Shown one piece after another: positions 18,438 through 26,981 of a stretch of 51,951 nt of DNA. A model generated the notes under the pieces. The model was given only the letters and a program-made list of their open reading frames with translations. It had not been told where the DNA came from and searched no databases. A program made the position numbers and the translations under genes. Each line of letters begins with the position of its first letter. The first letter of the stretch is position 1. Origin of the DNA: Deltaproteobacteria bacterium (GTDB lineage: Bacteria > Desulfobacterota > Binatia > UTPRO1); assembly GCA_016200545.1 (NCBI GenBank), contig JACQEO010000011.1:1-51951 (forward strand), in the 5' to 3' direction.

Positions 18438-18443
18438 TATAAT
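18438..18443 (+). promoter_or_regulatory. TATAAT -10-like element
   Basis: An exact TATAAT 17 bases before the ATG at 18460, striking in this GC-rich DNA. No good -35 lies 17 bp upstream; TTGAAA at 18420-18425 is only 12 bp away. A transcript starting near 18450 would have a leader of about ten bases with no ribosome site upstream of the ATG. Confidence 0.45.
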
Positions 18444-18459
18444 AAGCCTCGTCATTTAG

Positions 18460-18807
18460 ATGGAGGACAAAGCGCGTATTCTGGAAGATCGAGTCGAGGA
18501 TCTGACGCGCGCAATTGCCCAGACAATCAACGATGCGGACGTTCCGGAGCGTCCGGAGATCCGCGCCGAGCTCAAAGAATTCGCGATCAGCCTGCTCCAG
18601 GAATCTATTCAGCGGCCTGAGCCGGTCGCGGTCGCAGCGGTCGGAAGTGGCAAAACTGCATTCAATCCACTGGCGATGGGGATTCCGCTGTTCTTCGCGG
18701 GTGGGGTGCTGATCTTCCTGTTTCCACCGGTCGGCATGATGCTCTTCGCAGCGTCGGTGGTGATGGTCGTGTGGGGGTTCGTAACTTCGATGGTGACGCG
18801 ACGGTAG
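18460..18807 (+). CDS. small two-helix membrane protein
   Basis: A 115-residue protein: an acidic helical N-terminal half (residues 1-50, probable coiled coil) and two closely spaced transmembrane helices (IPLFFAGGVLIFLF and MLFAASVVMVVWGFV) near the C-terminus. No family recognised. It lies just before the Rieske/cytochrome b operon in the same orientation with a 96-bp gap, so may be separately transcribed. A TATAAT box sits 17 bp upstream of the ATG. Confidence 0.65.
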   Translation: MEDKARILEDRVEDLTRAIAQTINDADVPERPEIRAELKEFAISLLQESIQRPEPVAVAAVGSGKTAFNPLAMGIPLFFAGGVLIFLFPPVGMMLFAASVVMVVWGFVTSMVTRR

Positions 18808-18903
18808 CGTACGCATAAGCCGAATCGTTCGGGGCAGGGTACGGTTGCTTTCTCTTCCGCTCCCTCCAGGTTCTCAGCAGCGATACAGCGGAGACGCATC
18901 GGT

Positions 18904-19509
18904 ATGGCGAAGGCCGAGAAGCAGGTCACGGAAGCAGAGCTCAGGGAGCTCGAGGAGCGGCGCCGCGCCGAGCAGGTGCGCGAGCGCGCGAAGCGCGAGC
19001 GCGAGAAAGCCCAGCTCGGAAGCTTGTGGTCACGGCGCGACTTCATGGGTCGTCTCGGGTGGGGAGTGTTCGGTGCGTTCACCGGCATCACGCTGCTCGG
19101 GTTCATGCGGTCCGCGTTTCCCCGTGTCCTCTTTCAGCCGCCGACGAGTTTCAAGGCGGGGTTGCCGAAAGACTTCACCGTCGGCGAGATCAGCGAGAAG
19201 TTCAAGAAAGACTTCCGTGTCTGGATCATCCGGACCGAGGAGGGCTTCTACGCGCTGTTCGCGAAGTGCACCCACCTCGGATGCACGCCGCGCTGGCTCG
19301 CCGCCGAGACCAAATTCAAGTGCCCGTGCCACGGCAGCGGCTTCTACAAAACCGGCATCAACTTCGAGGGCCCGGCACCGCGGCCGCTCGAACGACTCCG
19401 CATCACTTTGGCCGAGGACGGCCAGATCGTCATCGACAAAGGCGTGAAGTATCTCTACGAGAAGGGCGACTGGACAAAGCCGGGCGCGTTTCTCAAGTAC
19501 ACTGCGTAG
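18904..19509 (+). CDS. Rieske 2Fe-2S subunit of a bc-type complex
   Basis: A 201-residue Rieske protein. A basic and acidic coiled-coil segment (residues 5-45) precedes a twin-Arg-like SRRDFMGRLGWGVFG membrane anchor, then the Rieske fold: Cys122-Thr-His124 and Cys140-Pro-Cys142-His143, where Cys122, His124, Cys140 and His143 hold the cluster and Cys127-Cys142 can form the disulfide. First gene of the respiratory operon: it would take electrons from quinol at the P side and pass them to the multihaem cytochrome. The long charged N-terminus is unusual for a Rieske protein. Confidence 0.93.
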   Translation: MAKAEKQVTEAELRELEERRRAEQVRERAKREREKAQLGSLWSRRDFMGRLGWGVFGAFTGITLLGFMRSAFPRVLFQPPTSFKAGLPKDFTVGEISEKFKKDFRVWIIRTEEGFYALFAKCTHLGCTPRWLAAETKFKCPCHGSGFYKTGINFEGPAPRPLERLRITLAEDGQIVIDKGVKYLYEKGDWTKPGAFLKYTA

Positions 19510-19521
19510 GGAGCAACCGAC

Positions 19522-20289
19522 ATGGCATGGGAAGACATCAAGCGGCAGATCACCGAGTCGGACGTCTGGCAGTCGATGTTTCGCCACGGCTACGAGGACA
19601 CACCGCGCAACCGCATCTTGATGGTGTCCGGGAACGTCTGGCTGCACCTCCATCCCTCCAAGGTGCGCCGGCACGCAGTGCGCATGCGCTTCACCTGGTG
19701 CATGGGCGGGATCACGTTCCTCATGTTCCTCGTCACCACGGTGACCGGCGTCTACCTGATGTTCTACTACCGGCCGACCGCCGAGTACGCGTACGCCGAC
19801 ATGAAGTACCTCGAGTTCGACATGCCCTTCGGGATGCTGATGCGAAACATGCACCGCTGGGCGGCCCATGCGATGGTGATCGCCGTCTGGCTCCACATGT
19901 TCCGCGTTTTTCTGACGGGCTCGTACAAACCGCCGCGTGAATTCAATTGGGTGGTCGGCGTCATTCTCTTGGTGTTGACCTTGCTCTTGAGCTTCACCGG
20001 CTACCTGCTGCCGTGGGATCAGCTCTCGATCTGGGCCGTGACGGTCGGTTCCAACATGGCCCGGGCGACGCCCTTCCTGGGGCACGAGGGGCCCGGTCAC
20101 GAGCTCATGGGCGTCAATCCGATCTACGACGCGCGCGCCTTTCTCTTCGGCGGCGGCGAGATCGGCCCGCACACGCTGCTGCGTTTCTACATCCTCCACT
20201 GCATCTTCTTCCCGTTGATCACGAGCCTCTTCCTCGCCGTCCACTTCTGGCGCATTCGCCGCGACGGCTTCTCGGGACCGCCGCTCTAG
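19522..20289 (+). CDS. cytochrome b N-terminal subunit (PetB-like)
   Basis: A 255-residue cytochrome b of the split b6-type, with four transmembrane helices and paired haem-ligand His in helices B and D (for example His111-His116 region, RNMHRWAAHAMVIAVWLHMFR, and later FLAVHFWRIRRDGFSGPPL). The SFTGYLLPWDQLS motif marks the quinol site helix. A basic and amphipathic N-terminus precedes helix A. It starts 12 bp after the Rieske stop. With the PetD-like gene downstream it forms the quinone-oxidising core of the complex. Confidence 0.93.
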   Translation: MAWEDIKRQITESDVWQSMFRHGYEDTPRNRILMVSGNVWLHLHPSKVRRHAVRMRFTWCMGGITFLMFLVTTVTGVYLMFYYRPTAEYAYADMKYLEFDMPFGMLMRNMHRWAAHAMVIAVWLHMFRVFLTGSYKPPREFNWVVGVILLVLTLLLSFTGYLLPWDQLSIWAVTVGSNMARATPFLGHEGPGHELMGVNPIYDARAFLFGGGEIGPHTLLRFYILHCIFFPLITSLFLAVHFWRIRRDGFSGPPL

Positions 20290-20298
20290 GAATCGGCC

Positions 20299-20379
20299 AT
20301 GCGTGTCCTGGTGCTCCCGTTCGTGTTCGGCGTCATCCTGTGGCTGATGTACATGGCCGCTAAGCCGCGAGGAGACTGA
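20299..20379 (+). CDS. 26-residue single-helix microprotein
   Basis: An ORF of 26 codons between the two cytochrome b genes: MRVLVLPFVFGVILWLMY then a short basic tail. It is one transmembrane helix and nothing else. It starts 9 bp after petB-like stop and ends 2 bp before petD-like start, and its 3' end holds the ribosome site (GAGGAGA) for that gene. By analogy with PetG, PetL or PetN in b6f, or CcoQ in oxidases, it may be a structural subunit; this is inference. Confidence 0.6.
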   Translation: MRVLVLPFVFGVILWLMYMAAKPRGD

Positions 20380-20381
20380 CG

Positions 20382-21209
20382 ATGGCGGAAGAAGGATCCG
20401 CGGTACGCGCCGTCGCGGGGGGTAGCACCGCCGCCAAACAGATCGAGGTGCCGATTCGCAAGGCCGTCGGTCCGGGCGACGATAAAGTGCACACCTGGCC
20501 GCACCTCGTGCGCTCGGAGTTCATCTGCGCGATTCTGGTGACTGTGCTCCTGATCGTATGGTCGCTCCTCTCGGACGCGCCGCTCGAGGAGCCCGCCAAC
20601 CCGACCAAGACGCCCAATCCGTCGAAGGCACCGTGGTACTTCCTCGGCCTTCAAGAGATGCTGGTCTTCTTCGATCCCTGGCACGCCGGCGTCACGCTGC
20701 CGAGCTTCATCATCGTCGGTCTGATGGTGCTCCCCTTCATCGACATCAATCCGAAAGGGAACGGCTACTACTGCTTCAACGACCGGAAGTACGAGATCAT
20801 GACCTTCTTCCTCGGCTTCCACATTCTGTGGGTGTCGCTGATCATCATCGGGACGTTCCTGCGCGGCCCGGGGTGGAACTGGTTTTGGTTCTGGCAGCCG
20901 TGGGACGTGCACAAGGTCGAGGCGATGACCGCGGTGAACCTCCCATACCTGCTCGGCGTGCGGAATCCGACGCTCGACTTCTTCGTCGGCGCTGCGCTGG
21001 TGATCGGGTTCTTCGTCGGCGGCTCCGCGCTCATGTATTGGTGGGTCGTCCACCTCAAGGGACGCGAGTTCATGCGACGCTGGGGTGGTGTGCGGTTCGG
21101 CATCACGGCGTTCCTCTTCCTCAACATGTGGGGGGTCGTGCTGAAGATGCTCATGCGCCACTTGTTCGCGATCAAGTACATCTGGACGACGCCGTGGGTG
21201 AACATCTGA
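20382..21209 (+). CDS. cytochrome b C-terminal subunit (PetD-like, extended)
   Basis: A 275-residue subunit IV-type protein. It begins with a soluble segment of about 45 residues, then helix E, the loop KAPWYFLGLQEML that replaces the usual PEWY quinol-site motif, and about five more helices, more than the three of plant PetD. GWNWFWFWQPWDVHKV is a Trp-rich extracytoplasmic loop. Start ATG with GAGGAGA upstream. It would complete the Qo site with the Rieske protein. Confidence 0.88.
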   Translation: MAEEGSAVRAVAGGSTAAKQIEVPIRKAVGPGDDKVHTWPHLVRSEFICAILVTVLLIVWSLLSDAPLEEPANPTKTPNPSKAPWYFLGLQEMLVFFDPWHAGVTLPSFIIVGLMVLPFIDINPKGNGYYCFNDRKYEIMTFFLGFHILWVSLIIIGTFLRGPGWNWFWFWQPWDVHKVEAMTAVNLPYLLGVRNPTLDFFVGAALVIGFFVGGSALMYWWVVHLKGREFMRRWGGVRFGITAFLFLNMWGVVLKMLMRHLFAIKYIWTTPWVNI

Positions 21210-21221
21210 CGGTGGGGGCGG

Positions 21222-21395
21222 GTGACCTTCTACTTCGCCAAGCTTCTCGAGCTGATTGGGTTCGCGCACGTGGGATACGCGCTGTTCGTGGGGCTCACGC
21301 AGGAGCATTCGATGGGCCCGGAGATGAAGTTGCTGATGTTGGGGGCGCTCCTGTTCGCGCTCGGACGGATCCTCGAACGCAAGGCGACGACGTGA
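21222..21395 (+). CDS. 57-residue small membrane protein of the bc-type complex
   Basis: A GTG-started 57-residue ORF between petD-like and the multihaem cytochrome gene (12 bp after one, 9 bp before the other). It has two hydrophobic helices (LLELIGFAHVGYALFVGL and LLMLGALLFALGRIL) joined by a short polar loop and a basic C-terminus. GGGGCGG precedes the GTG. Its position inside the operon and helix content suggest an accessory subunit. No family recognised. Confidence 0.65.
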   Translation: MTFYFAKLLELIGFAHVGYALFVGLTQEHSMGPEMKLLMLGALLFALGRILERKATT

Positions 21396-21404
21396 AGGAT
21401 CGAC

Positions 21405-24140
21405 ATGGCTCGGCGTAATACGGAGATCGACGAGGAAAAGAAGTCGCGCAGCGTCCTCTTCCTGCTCTCCGCCGTGGCGTTGCTCGTCACCGGCTTGTGG
21501 GCGGTGTGGAACGACAACATCTCCCGACGTCCATGGAAGATCTTCCAGTACGAGTTCCGCAATCTCGAATACAAACGGGCGCAGGACGCGGTGGGGGCGG
21601 AGAGCGCGCGCCTCGAGGCCGATCCTCAGTACGAGGACCTGCAAAAGCAGCTCGTGGCGGCGCGGCAGAGCCTCACCGAGGGCGAGACTGCGCGGCAGAT
21701 CGCCGACCGCCAGGCGAGGCTGGCGGCGCTCGAGAAGCGTCTCGCGGTCGTCGACCTGGATCTCCGCTTCGTGAAGAGCGAGCTCGAGGAGGCCTGGTAC
21801 GAGCTCGATCACGCCCGCGAGTTCGGGCAGCCGGAGGAGCCGCGTCGCGCGCGCATCGACAAGCTCGAGGCACACCGGGTGGAGACGAAGAAGCAGTACG
21901 ACGACCTCACGCACCAGAAGGAGCAGCTCGAGAGCGAGATGAAGGAGCTGCAGGCGGGTGTGAAGACGATCGAAGACAAGATCGCCGACGTCTCCGCCGA
22001 GCGCACCAAGCTCGAGCAGAGGCTCGAGGGGATGGTCGTGCTACATGTCGGGCCGCTCAAGATGCTGCAGGTGCCGCGCATCGAGCAGGCGGTCATCGAG
22101 GAGTACGACCGCAACGCCTACAATCAGCCGATCGCGCGCGTCGATCGTTGTGTGTCCTGTCACAGCGGCATCGACAAGCCGGGCTTCGAAGACCAGGCGA
22201 ACCCGTTCAAGACGCACCCCGATCGCGACCACCTCCTCAGCAAGCATCCACCGGACAAGTTCGGCTGCACGCCGTGCCACGACGGCCAGGGCGCGAGCGT
22301 CAACAGCGTCGCGCAAGCGCACGGCGACGTGCCGTTCTGGGAGCACCCGTTGCTGCGCGGCGAGAAGGTGCAAGCGCGCTGCAACAAGTGCCACATGGAC
22401 GTCGCCGATGTCGACCACGCCGATCACATCGCCATGGGGCAGAAACTCTTCGAGAATCTCGGCTGCACGGGTTGCCATCTCGTCGAGGGCCTCGAGGAGC
22501 TGCCGAAGGTCGGTCCGTATCTCCGGCGCATCGGCGCCAAGGTCGATCCGTCGTGGCTCACCCGCTGGGTGACGAATCCGCATCAATTCCGCCCGAGCAC
22601 GAAGATGCCGAACTTCCTCTTCGCACCGGAGCAGGGCACCGCGGTCGCCGCGTACCTCTTGCAGGCTTCCACCAAGGAGTCGCAGGAGTGGCTGGCCCAG
22701 TATCCCGCGCCCCCCGGCGTCGACGCGAGGAACAGCACCCTGGTCGCGCGCGGGCAGCAGATCACGGAACAGATCGGGTGCAAGGGCTGCCATGCATTCG
22801 CCCCCGGCGAGCATGGTCCGCGGCTCGGCGCCGGCGTCGATGAGGCCGCGAACGGCGCCGACACCGGTGCGGGACTCCGCACCAGCAAGGACATCGCGCC
22901 CAACCTCGCCAACATCGCCGAGAAGACGAACGGCCGCTGGATCTTTCATTGGTTGAAGAATCCGCGACACTTCTCACCCGTCTCGCGCATGCCGAGCCTG
23001 CGCCTCAGCGACGACGAGGCGGCGGCGGTGACGTCGTATCTCCTGACGCTCGGAGCGCCGAAACCGGAGCCGCCCGAGCGGCTCGCGGCGCTCGCGCGTC
23101 CCGAGACGATCGTCGACGGCGAGAAGCTCGTCCGCAAGTATGGCTGTGCGGGATGTCACGACATCCCGGGCATGGAGAACGAGTCACGCATCGGCGTCGA
23201 GCTCTCGGCCTTCGGTGGCAAGAGCGTCGAGGAGCTCTTCTTCGGCGACCGCTACGACGTTCCGCGCACCTGGGACGATTGGACGCTCAACAAGATCCGG
23301 ACGCCGCGCGTCTACGCGACCGAGCGCATCGAGCAGGTGATGCCGCAGTTCGATCTTCCCGACGAAGACATCAAAGAGCTGCGGGTCTTTCTGACGAGCC
23401 GCAACGAGCACGTCGTGCCGGTGAAGTACCGCTACAAGCCGAACGACCCCGCGCAGAAGCAGATCGTCGACGGCGAGCGCTTGATCGCCAAGTACAACTG
23501 CAGCGGGTGCCACCAAATCGAGGGCAAGGGCGGCTTCATCCGCGCCTTCTACCAGGAGAACCTGTCGCTCGCGCCGCCGATCTTGTACGGCGAAGGCGCG
23601 AAGGTGCAGGCCGATTGGCTGTTCAACTTCTTGAAGGGCCCGGTGCCCATCCGGCCGTGGCTGAAGCTGCGCATGCCCACCTTCAACCTCTCCGACGAGG
23701 ATACCAACGTCCTCGTCGACTACTTCACCGCGCGGGCGCGCAAGGACATCCCGTTCGTCTACGTCGACACCGGTGCCATCGCCCCCGAGAACATCGCGGC
23801 GGCCAAGCAGTTGATGTCGCCGGACTACTTCAACTGCTTCTCCTGCCACGTGCAGGGAGACAAGAATCCCGAGGGTCCTCCGGAAGGGTGGGCGCCGAAC
23901 CTCGCGATGGCGAAGCACCGCTTGAATCCCGACTGGATCCTTCAATGGATCCACGATCCGCAGAAGCTGCAACCGGGAACGAAAATGCCGTCGTTCTACC
24001 CGGGCGGACCCGACGACGTGTTCGGCGGGGATGAAGACCGACAGATTCGCGCGATCCGCGACTACCTGATGGTGCTCGGTCTGCCCGAGGGCAATCGTGC
24101 GGGCACGCAAGTGGCGCAGCGTCCACCGGCCGGGCGGTGA
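21405..24140 (+). CDS. octahaem cytochrome c with coiled-coil N-terminus
   Basis: A 911-residue protein replacing cytochrome c1 in this operon. Residues about 18-38 form a membrane anchor; residues about 60-220 are a long charged coiled coil; then eight CXXCH haem-binding motifs lie between Cys249 and Cys811 (CVSCH, CTPCH, CNKCH, CTGCH, CKGCH, CAGCH, CSGCH, CFSCH). Several domains show the mono-haem cytochrome c pattern with a later Met ligand (STKMPNF, VSRMPSL, GTKMPSF). It should accept electrons from the Rieske centre and pass them to soluble carriers such as the cupredoxin encoded next. Confidence 0.9.
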   Translation: MARRNTEIDEEKKSRSVLFLLSAVALLVTGLWAVWNDNISRRPWKIFQYEFRNLEYKRAQDAVGAESARLEADPQYEDLQKQLVAARQSLTEGETARQIADRQARLAALEKRLAVVDLDLRFVKSELEEAWYELDHAREFGQPEEPRRARIDKLEAHRVETKKQYDDLTHQKEQLESEMKELQAGVKTIEDKIADVSAERTKLEQRLEGMVVLHVGPLKMLQVPRIEQAVIEEYDRNAYNQPIARVDRCVSCHSGIDKPGFEDQANPFKTHPDRDHLLSKHPPDKFGCTPCHDGQGASVNSVAQAHGDVPFWEHPLLRGEKVQARCNKCHMDVADVDHADHIAMGQKLFENLGCTGCHLVEGLEELPKVGPYLRRIGAKVDPSWLTRWVTNPHQFRPSTKMPNFLFAPEQGTAVAAYLLQASTKESQEWLAQYPAPPGVDARNSTLVARGQQITEQIGCKGCHAFAPGEHGPRLGAGVDEAANGADTGAGLRTSKDIAPNLANIAEKTNGRWIFHWLKNPRHFSPVSRMPSLRLSDDEAAAVTSYLLTLGAPKPEPPERLAALARPETIVDGEKLVRKYGCAGCHDIPGMENESRIGVELSAFGGKSVEELFFGDRYDVPRTWDDWTLNKIRTPRVYATERIEQVMPQFDLPDEDIKELRVFLTSRNEHVVPVKYRYKPNDPAQKQIVDGERLIAKYNCSGCHQIEGKGGFIRAFYQENLSLAPPILYGEGAKVQADWLFNFLKGPVPIRPWLKLRMPTFNLSDEDTNVLVDYFTARARKDIPFVYVDTGAIAPENIAAAKQLMSPDYFNCFSCHVQGDKNPEGPPEGWAPNLAMAKHRLNPDWILQWIHDPQKLQPGTKMPSFYPGGPDDVFGGDEDRQIRAIRDYLMVLGLPEGNRAGTQVAQRPPAGR

Positions 24141-24205
24141 GCGCGACGTCGGCCGACGAGACGTGTTGAGCAGCGGCGATCAAGCCAACGAAAAAGGAGA
24201 CGAAC

Positions 24206-24928
24206 ATGCATAGATTGATGCTGGGTGCGGTGGCGCTGCTGACGGGCGCGATGCTCGCAGCGCCGGGGTCGGCGTACGAGGGCGTCGACGTCGCGGACGG
24301 CGGTTCCATCAGCGGCGACGTGAAGTATCAGGGCGATCCGCCGGCGCCCGCGAAGATCGTGGTTACCAAAGACAACGAAGTGTGCGGCAAGGAGAAGACC
24401 TCTCCCGACCTCATCGTCGGCGCCGATAAGGGCATCGCCAACGTCGTCGTCCGGATCAGCAACATCCAGAAGGGCAAGAAGCTCGCACCCGCGACGACGC
24501 CGCCGACCTTCGATCAGAAGGGCTGCGAGTACGCACCACACGTGCTCGCGTTCCCCGCAGGATCGACGGTGCAGATTCTGAACAGCGACGGCATCCTCCA
24601 CAACGTCCACACTACGTCGACGGCCAATCCCTCGTTCAACCAGGCGCAGCCGAAGTTCAAGAAGACGATCGAGGCGAAGATCGACAAGCCCGAGATGCCG
24701 ATCAAGGTTCAGTGCGACGCGCACGGCTGGATGCACGCCTGGTGGATCTCGGAGGATCATCCCTACTACGCGGTGACGGACGCGAAGGGGGCCTTCAAGA
24801 TCGCCGACGTTCCGCCGGGCGACTACGAGCTCGAGCTCTGGCACGAGACTCTCGGCAAGCAGACGCAAAAGGTCTCGGTGAAAGCGAAGGAAGACGCCAA
24901 AATCAGCGTACAAATGACGAAGAAGTAA
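24206..24928 (+). CDS. periplasmic cupredoxin-like protein
   Basis: A 240-residue exported protein with a signal peptide cleaved near PGSAYE. The fold is a plastocyanin/azurin-like beta sandwich: GILHNVH supplies a first His and VQCDAHGWM a Cys-X-X-His-X-X-Met ligand set, the classic type 1 copper arrangement. A carboxypeptidase-regulatory-like segment (GAFKIADVPPGDYELELWH) closes the protein. AAAGGAG precedes the ATG. Placed 65 bp after the octahaem cytochrome, it is a good candidate for the mobile carrier leaving the complex. Confidence 0.85.
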   Translation: MHRLMLGAVALLTGAMLAAPGSAYEGVDVADGGSISGDVKYQGDPPAPAKIVVTKDNEVCGKEKTSPDLIVGADKGIANVVVRISNIQKGKKLAPATTPPTFDQKGCEYAPHVLAFPAGSTVQILNSDGILHNVHTTSTANPSFNQAQPKFKKTIEAKIDKPEMPIKVQCDAHGWMHAWWISEDHPYYAVTDAKGAFKIADVPPGDYELELWHETLGKQTQKVSVKAKEDAKISVQMTKK

Positions 24929-24980
24929 CCGCGATTCGCACCGCGCTCCGGCGATTCACGGCGCGCGGCTACGGGTCTCC

Positions 24981-25016
24981 CGAGGGTGCCGCGGCGTGCG
25001 AGCCACGGCACCCTCG
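24981..25016. terminator. 11-bp stem hairpin between convergent genes
   Basis: CGAGGGTGCCG (24981-24991) and CGGCACCCTCG (25006-25016) are exact reverse complements with a 14-base loop. It lies between the respiratory operon and the convergent gene at 25045, a typical position for a bidirectional terminator, although no T-tract follows. Confidence 0.6.
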
Positions 25017-25044
25017 TGGGCGTTCACCGCGCGCCGGACCGTAT

Positions 25045-26790
25045 TCAGTCGGCGTCGCCCGCCGCGTGCTCGACCGTGAGCTCGAGCCAGCCGGTAGGTG
25101 CTACAGTGAAACGACAGAGCGCGTAGACGCTCTCGACGACGCTGCCCGACGACCCCGGCCGGCGCACGGGGATCAGACGCTCGGGCCTGCCCGCGAGGAC
25201 GCGGCTCGCGCCGCTGGCCGTCTGCACGCGTACCCGCACTGTTGCGGGCTCGTCGAGGTGGACATCGGCGACGCCGCGAACGGGCGTCGATCGCATGTCG
25301 CTCCACGCCGTGCCGGTGAGCGCGAAGCGGAACACCGCCGTGAGCGCGCTGCTTCGTGGCCCCTCCGACGACGAATCGCCCGCGTCGGTCGAACATAGTT
25401 CGAGGTCACCGAGCGCCGTTCCCGGCAACACCAGTCGCGCGCTCGGGTGGCGCCGTGGCGGCGCGAGGCCGGCGCTGGCCCACGCCAGCGCGCGAACGCG
25501 ATGGCGTGTTCCTCCGAGACGTACGACGCCCGTGACGGTGCCGAAGCGGGCGGCGCCGGCCGGCAGATCGGCGAGCGGGCTCGCAGGTGCGAAGCGGAGG
25601 TGGAGGCGCGCGTCGCGTAGGTTGCCCGCCGCGAGGCCGCGCTCGAGATCGGCGAACGGGGTGAGCATGGGAAACGCCAGCAGCGGTCCGGCGAATCGCA
25701 CGTCGAAGGCGTGGTGATCACGGACGTCGACGCGCAGAGCGGGAACGTGCAGCGTGTGCGTGTGGCGCTCCGCGAGCTCACCGGTGAAGAGCGCCAGGCG
25801 TTCTGCGGCATCGGTGATCAAGAGACGTCCCGCGATCGCGCCCGCCGGCGCGACGTCGACGCTGGTCAGCACGGCGAGCTCGGCGCTCGCCACCTGGAGT
25901 GCCACGCGCGTCGTCGGCCTGCCGCCGCACGCGAGCGTTGCGCCGACGGCGGCCCGCGGCGAGTCGAACGACGCTGCCCCCTCGCCATCGCGATCTCCCT
26001 CACGACGGGGTGCGGAGTCGGGCGGCGCGGCGGCAAATACGTCGGCGAGCGTCCGGACGAACGCGCTGCGCCGCGGCCCGCGCCAGCGGAGTGGGATTCC
26101 GACCTCGAGCTGGACGGCGTCGACCCGATCGGCGAGGCGCGCCAGGCGGCGGAGGAGCGGATCGGCGTCGTCGACCCGTCCGGGGGTGAGGAGTTGCATC
26201 AGGTTACTCGGATGCGCTGCGGGATAGCGGACGCCGATCGTCACCAAGACGTTCTGCACGCTCGCAAGCCGCTGCATGCGCCGCAGATACGCATGCAGGA
26301 ACGCTCGAGAGACGGTGACGTCGCCGCGCGCGGCGCGTCGGCACGCGCCGTTTTCCTCGACGAGACCGACGCCGAGGTCGCAGACCGCCTGGACGACGTT
26401 CCAGCCGTGTACCGCGAAGAGCGTCGCCCGGCCGCGTTCCGCGACCATCTCCTCGAGGGTCGTAGCGAGGAACTCGAGGAGCCAGGACGCATGCTCCCGG
26501 ACCTGTGGGGTGCGATTCAAGTCGATCTCGTTCCGGTCGCGCGCGGTGTTGATGATCCACGTCGCGTCACAAGCGGCGCCGAGCTCACGGGTGAGACCGC
26601 CGGTGTGAAGATCGTTGACCTTGTCGCGGCCCGGTCGCCGTGGAAGAGTGCGGCGACCGGCGTGGGGCGCGAAGAAGAGGAGCGGCGCGATGCCGCGGCG
26701 CACCTCGATCCACGCGGGGACGTGCGGGCTCATGGGCGAGGGTGAGGCCGTCATGCCGCGGTTGTAGCCGGTCGCGGGGGTGGCTGTCAT
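25045..26790 (-). CDS. N-formylglutamate amidohydrolase-like protein
   Basis: A 581-residue protein whose first half resembles N-formylglutamate amidohydrolases: LFFAPHAGRRTLP supplies a metal His, DLHTGGLTRELGAA and RDRNEIDLNR are also family-like, and TLFAVHGWN another His. The second half (from about residue 290) is a beta-rich region of about 290 residues without a named family. An internal ATG at 26754 is an alternative start. It is far longer than the usual 260-residue enzyme, so it may act on a larger substrate such as a modified peptide. Converges with the cupredoxin gene. Confidence 0.65.
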   Translation of the reverse strand: MTATPATGYNRGMTASPSPMSPHVPAWIEVRRGIAPLLFFAPHAGRRTLPRRPGRDKVNDLHTGGLTRELGAACDATWIINTARDRNEIDLNRTPQVREHASWLLEFLATTLEEMVAERGRATLFAVHGWNVVQAVCDLGVGLVEENGACRRAARGDVTVSRAFLHAYLRRMQRLASVQNVLVTIGVRYPAAHPSNLMQLLTPGRVDDADPLLRRLARLADRVDAVQLEVGIPLRWRGPRRSAFVRTLADVFAAAPPDSAPRREGDRDGEGAASFDSPRAAVGATLACGGRPTTRVALQVASAELAVLTSVDVAPAGAIAGRLLITDAAERLALFTGELAERHTHTLHVPALRVDVRDHHAFDVRFAGPLLAFPMLTPFADLERGLAAGNLRDARLHLRFAPASPLADLPAGAARFGTVTGVVRLGGTRHRVRALAWASAGLAPPRRHPSARLVLPGTALGDLELCSTDAGDSSSEGPRSSALTAVFRFALTGTAWSDMRSTPVRGVADVHLDEPATVRVRVQTASGASRVLAGRPERLIPVRRPGSSGSVVESVYALCRFTVAPTGWLELTVEHAAGDAD

Positions 26791-26981
26791 GGCTCACTAG
26801 AGTCGTGAAATCGGGCTGCGCGCCAAGGGCGCAACGACGTCGTCACCCGCGCGTCACCCTGGCGTAACACTGCGCTGCGCAAGAGCTGGTCGCGAGGATT
26901 TTCATCTTGAACTCGAGCGGCGTACAGTAACGGCGTGATCGTGCGCAGGATCTTCCTTCCGCGAGCGCTGTCCCCCGTCGC

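Noticed and set aside
16629..18620. 663-codon plus-strand open frame
   Set aside because: Arg-rich, no domain pattern, covers the minus-strand membrane protein and reductase end; a GC-rich shadow frame.
20286..21914. 542-codon minus-strand open frame opposite cytochrome genes
   Set aside because: Charged low-complexity shadow with no ribosome site; plus strand codes for the bc-type complex.
24925..24930. GTAACC at the end of the cupredoxin gene
   Set aside because: Followed by CTCC at the expected -10 position; it is the stop codon context.
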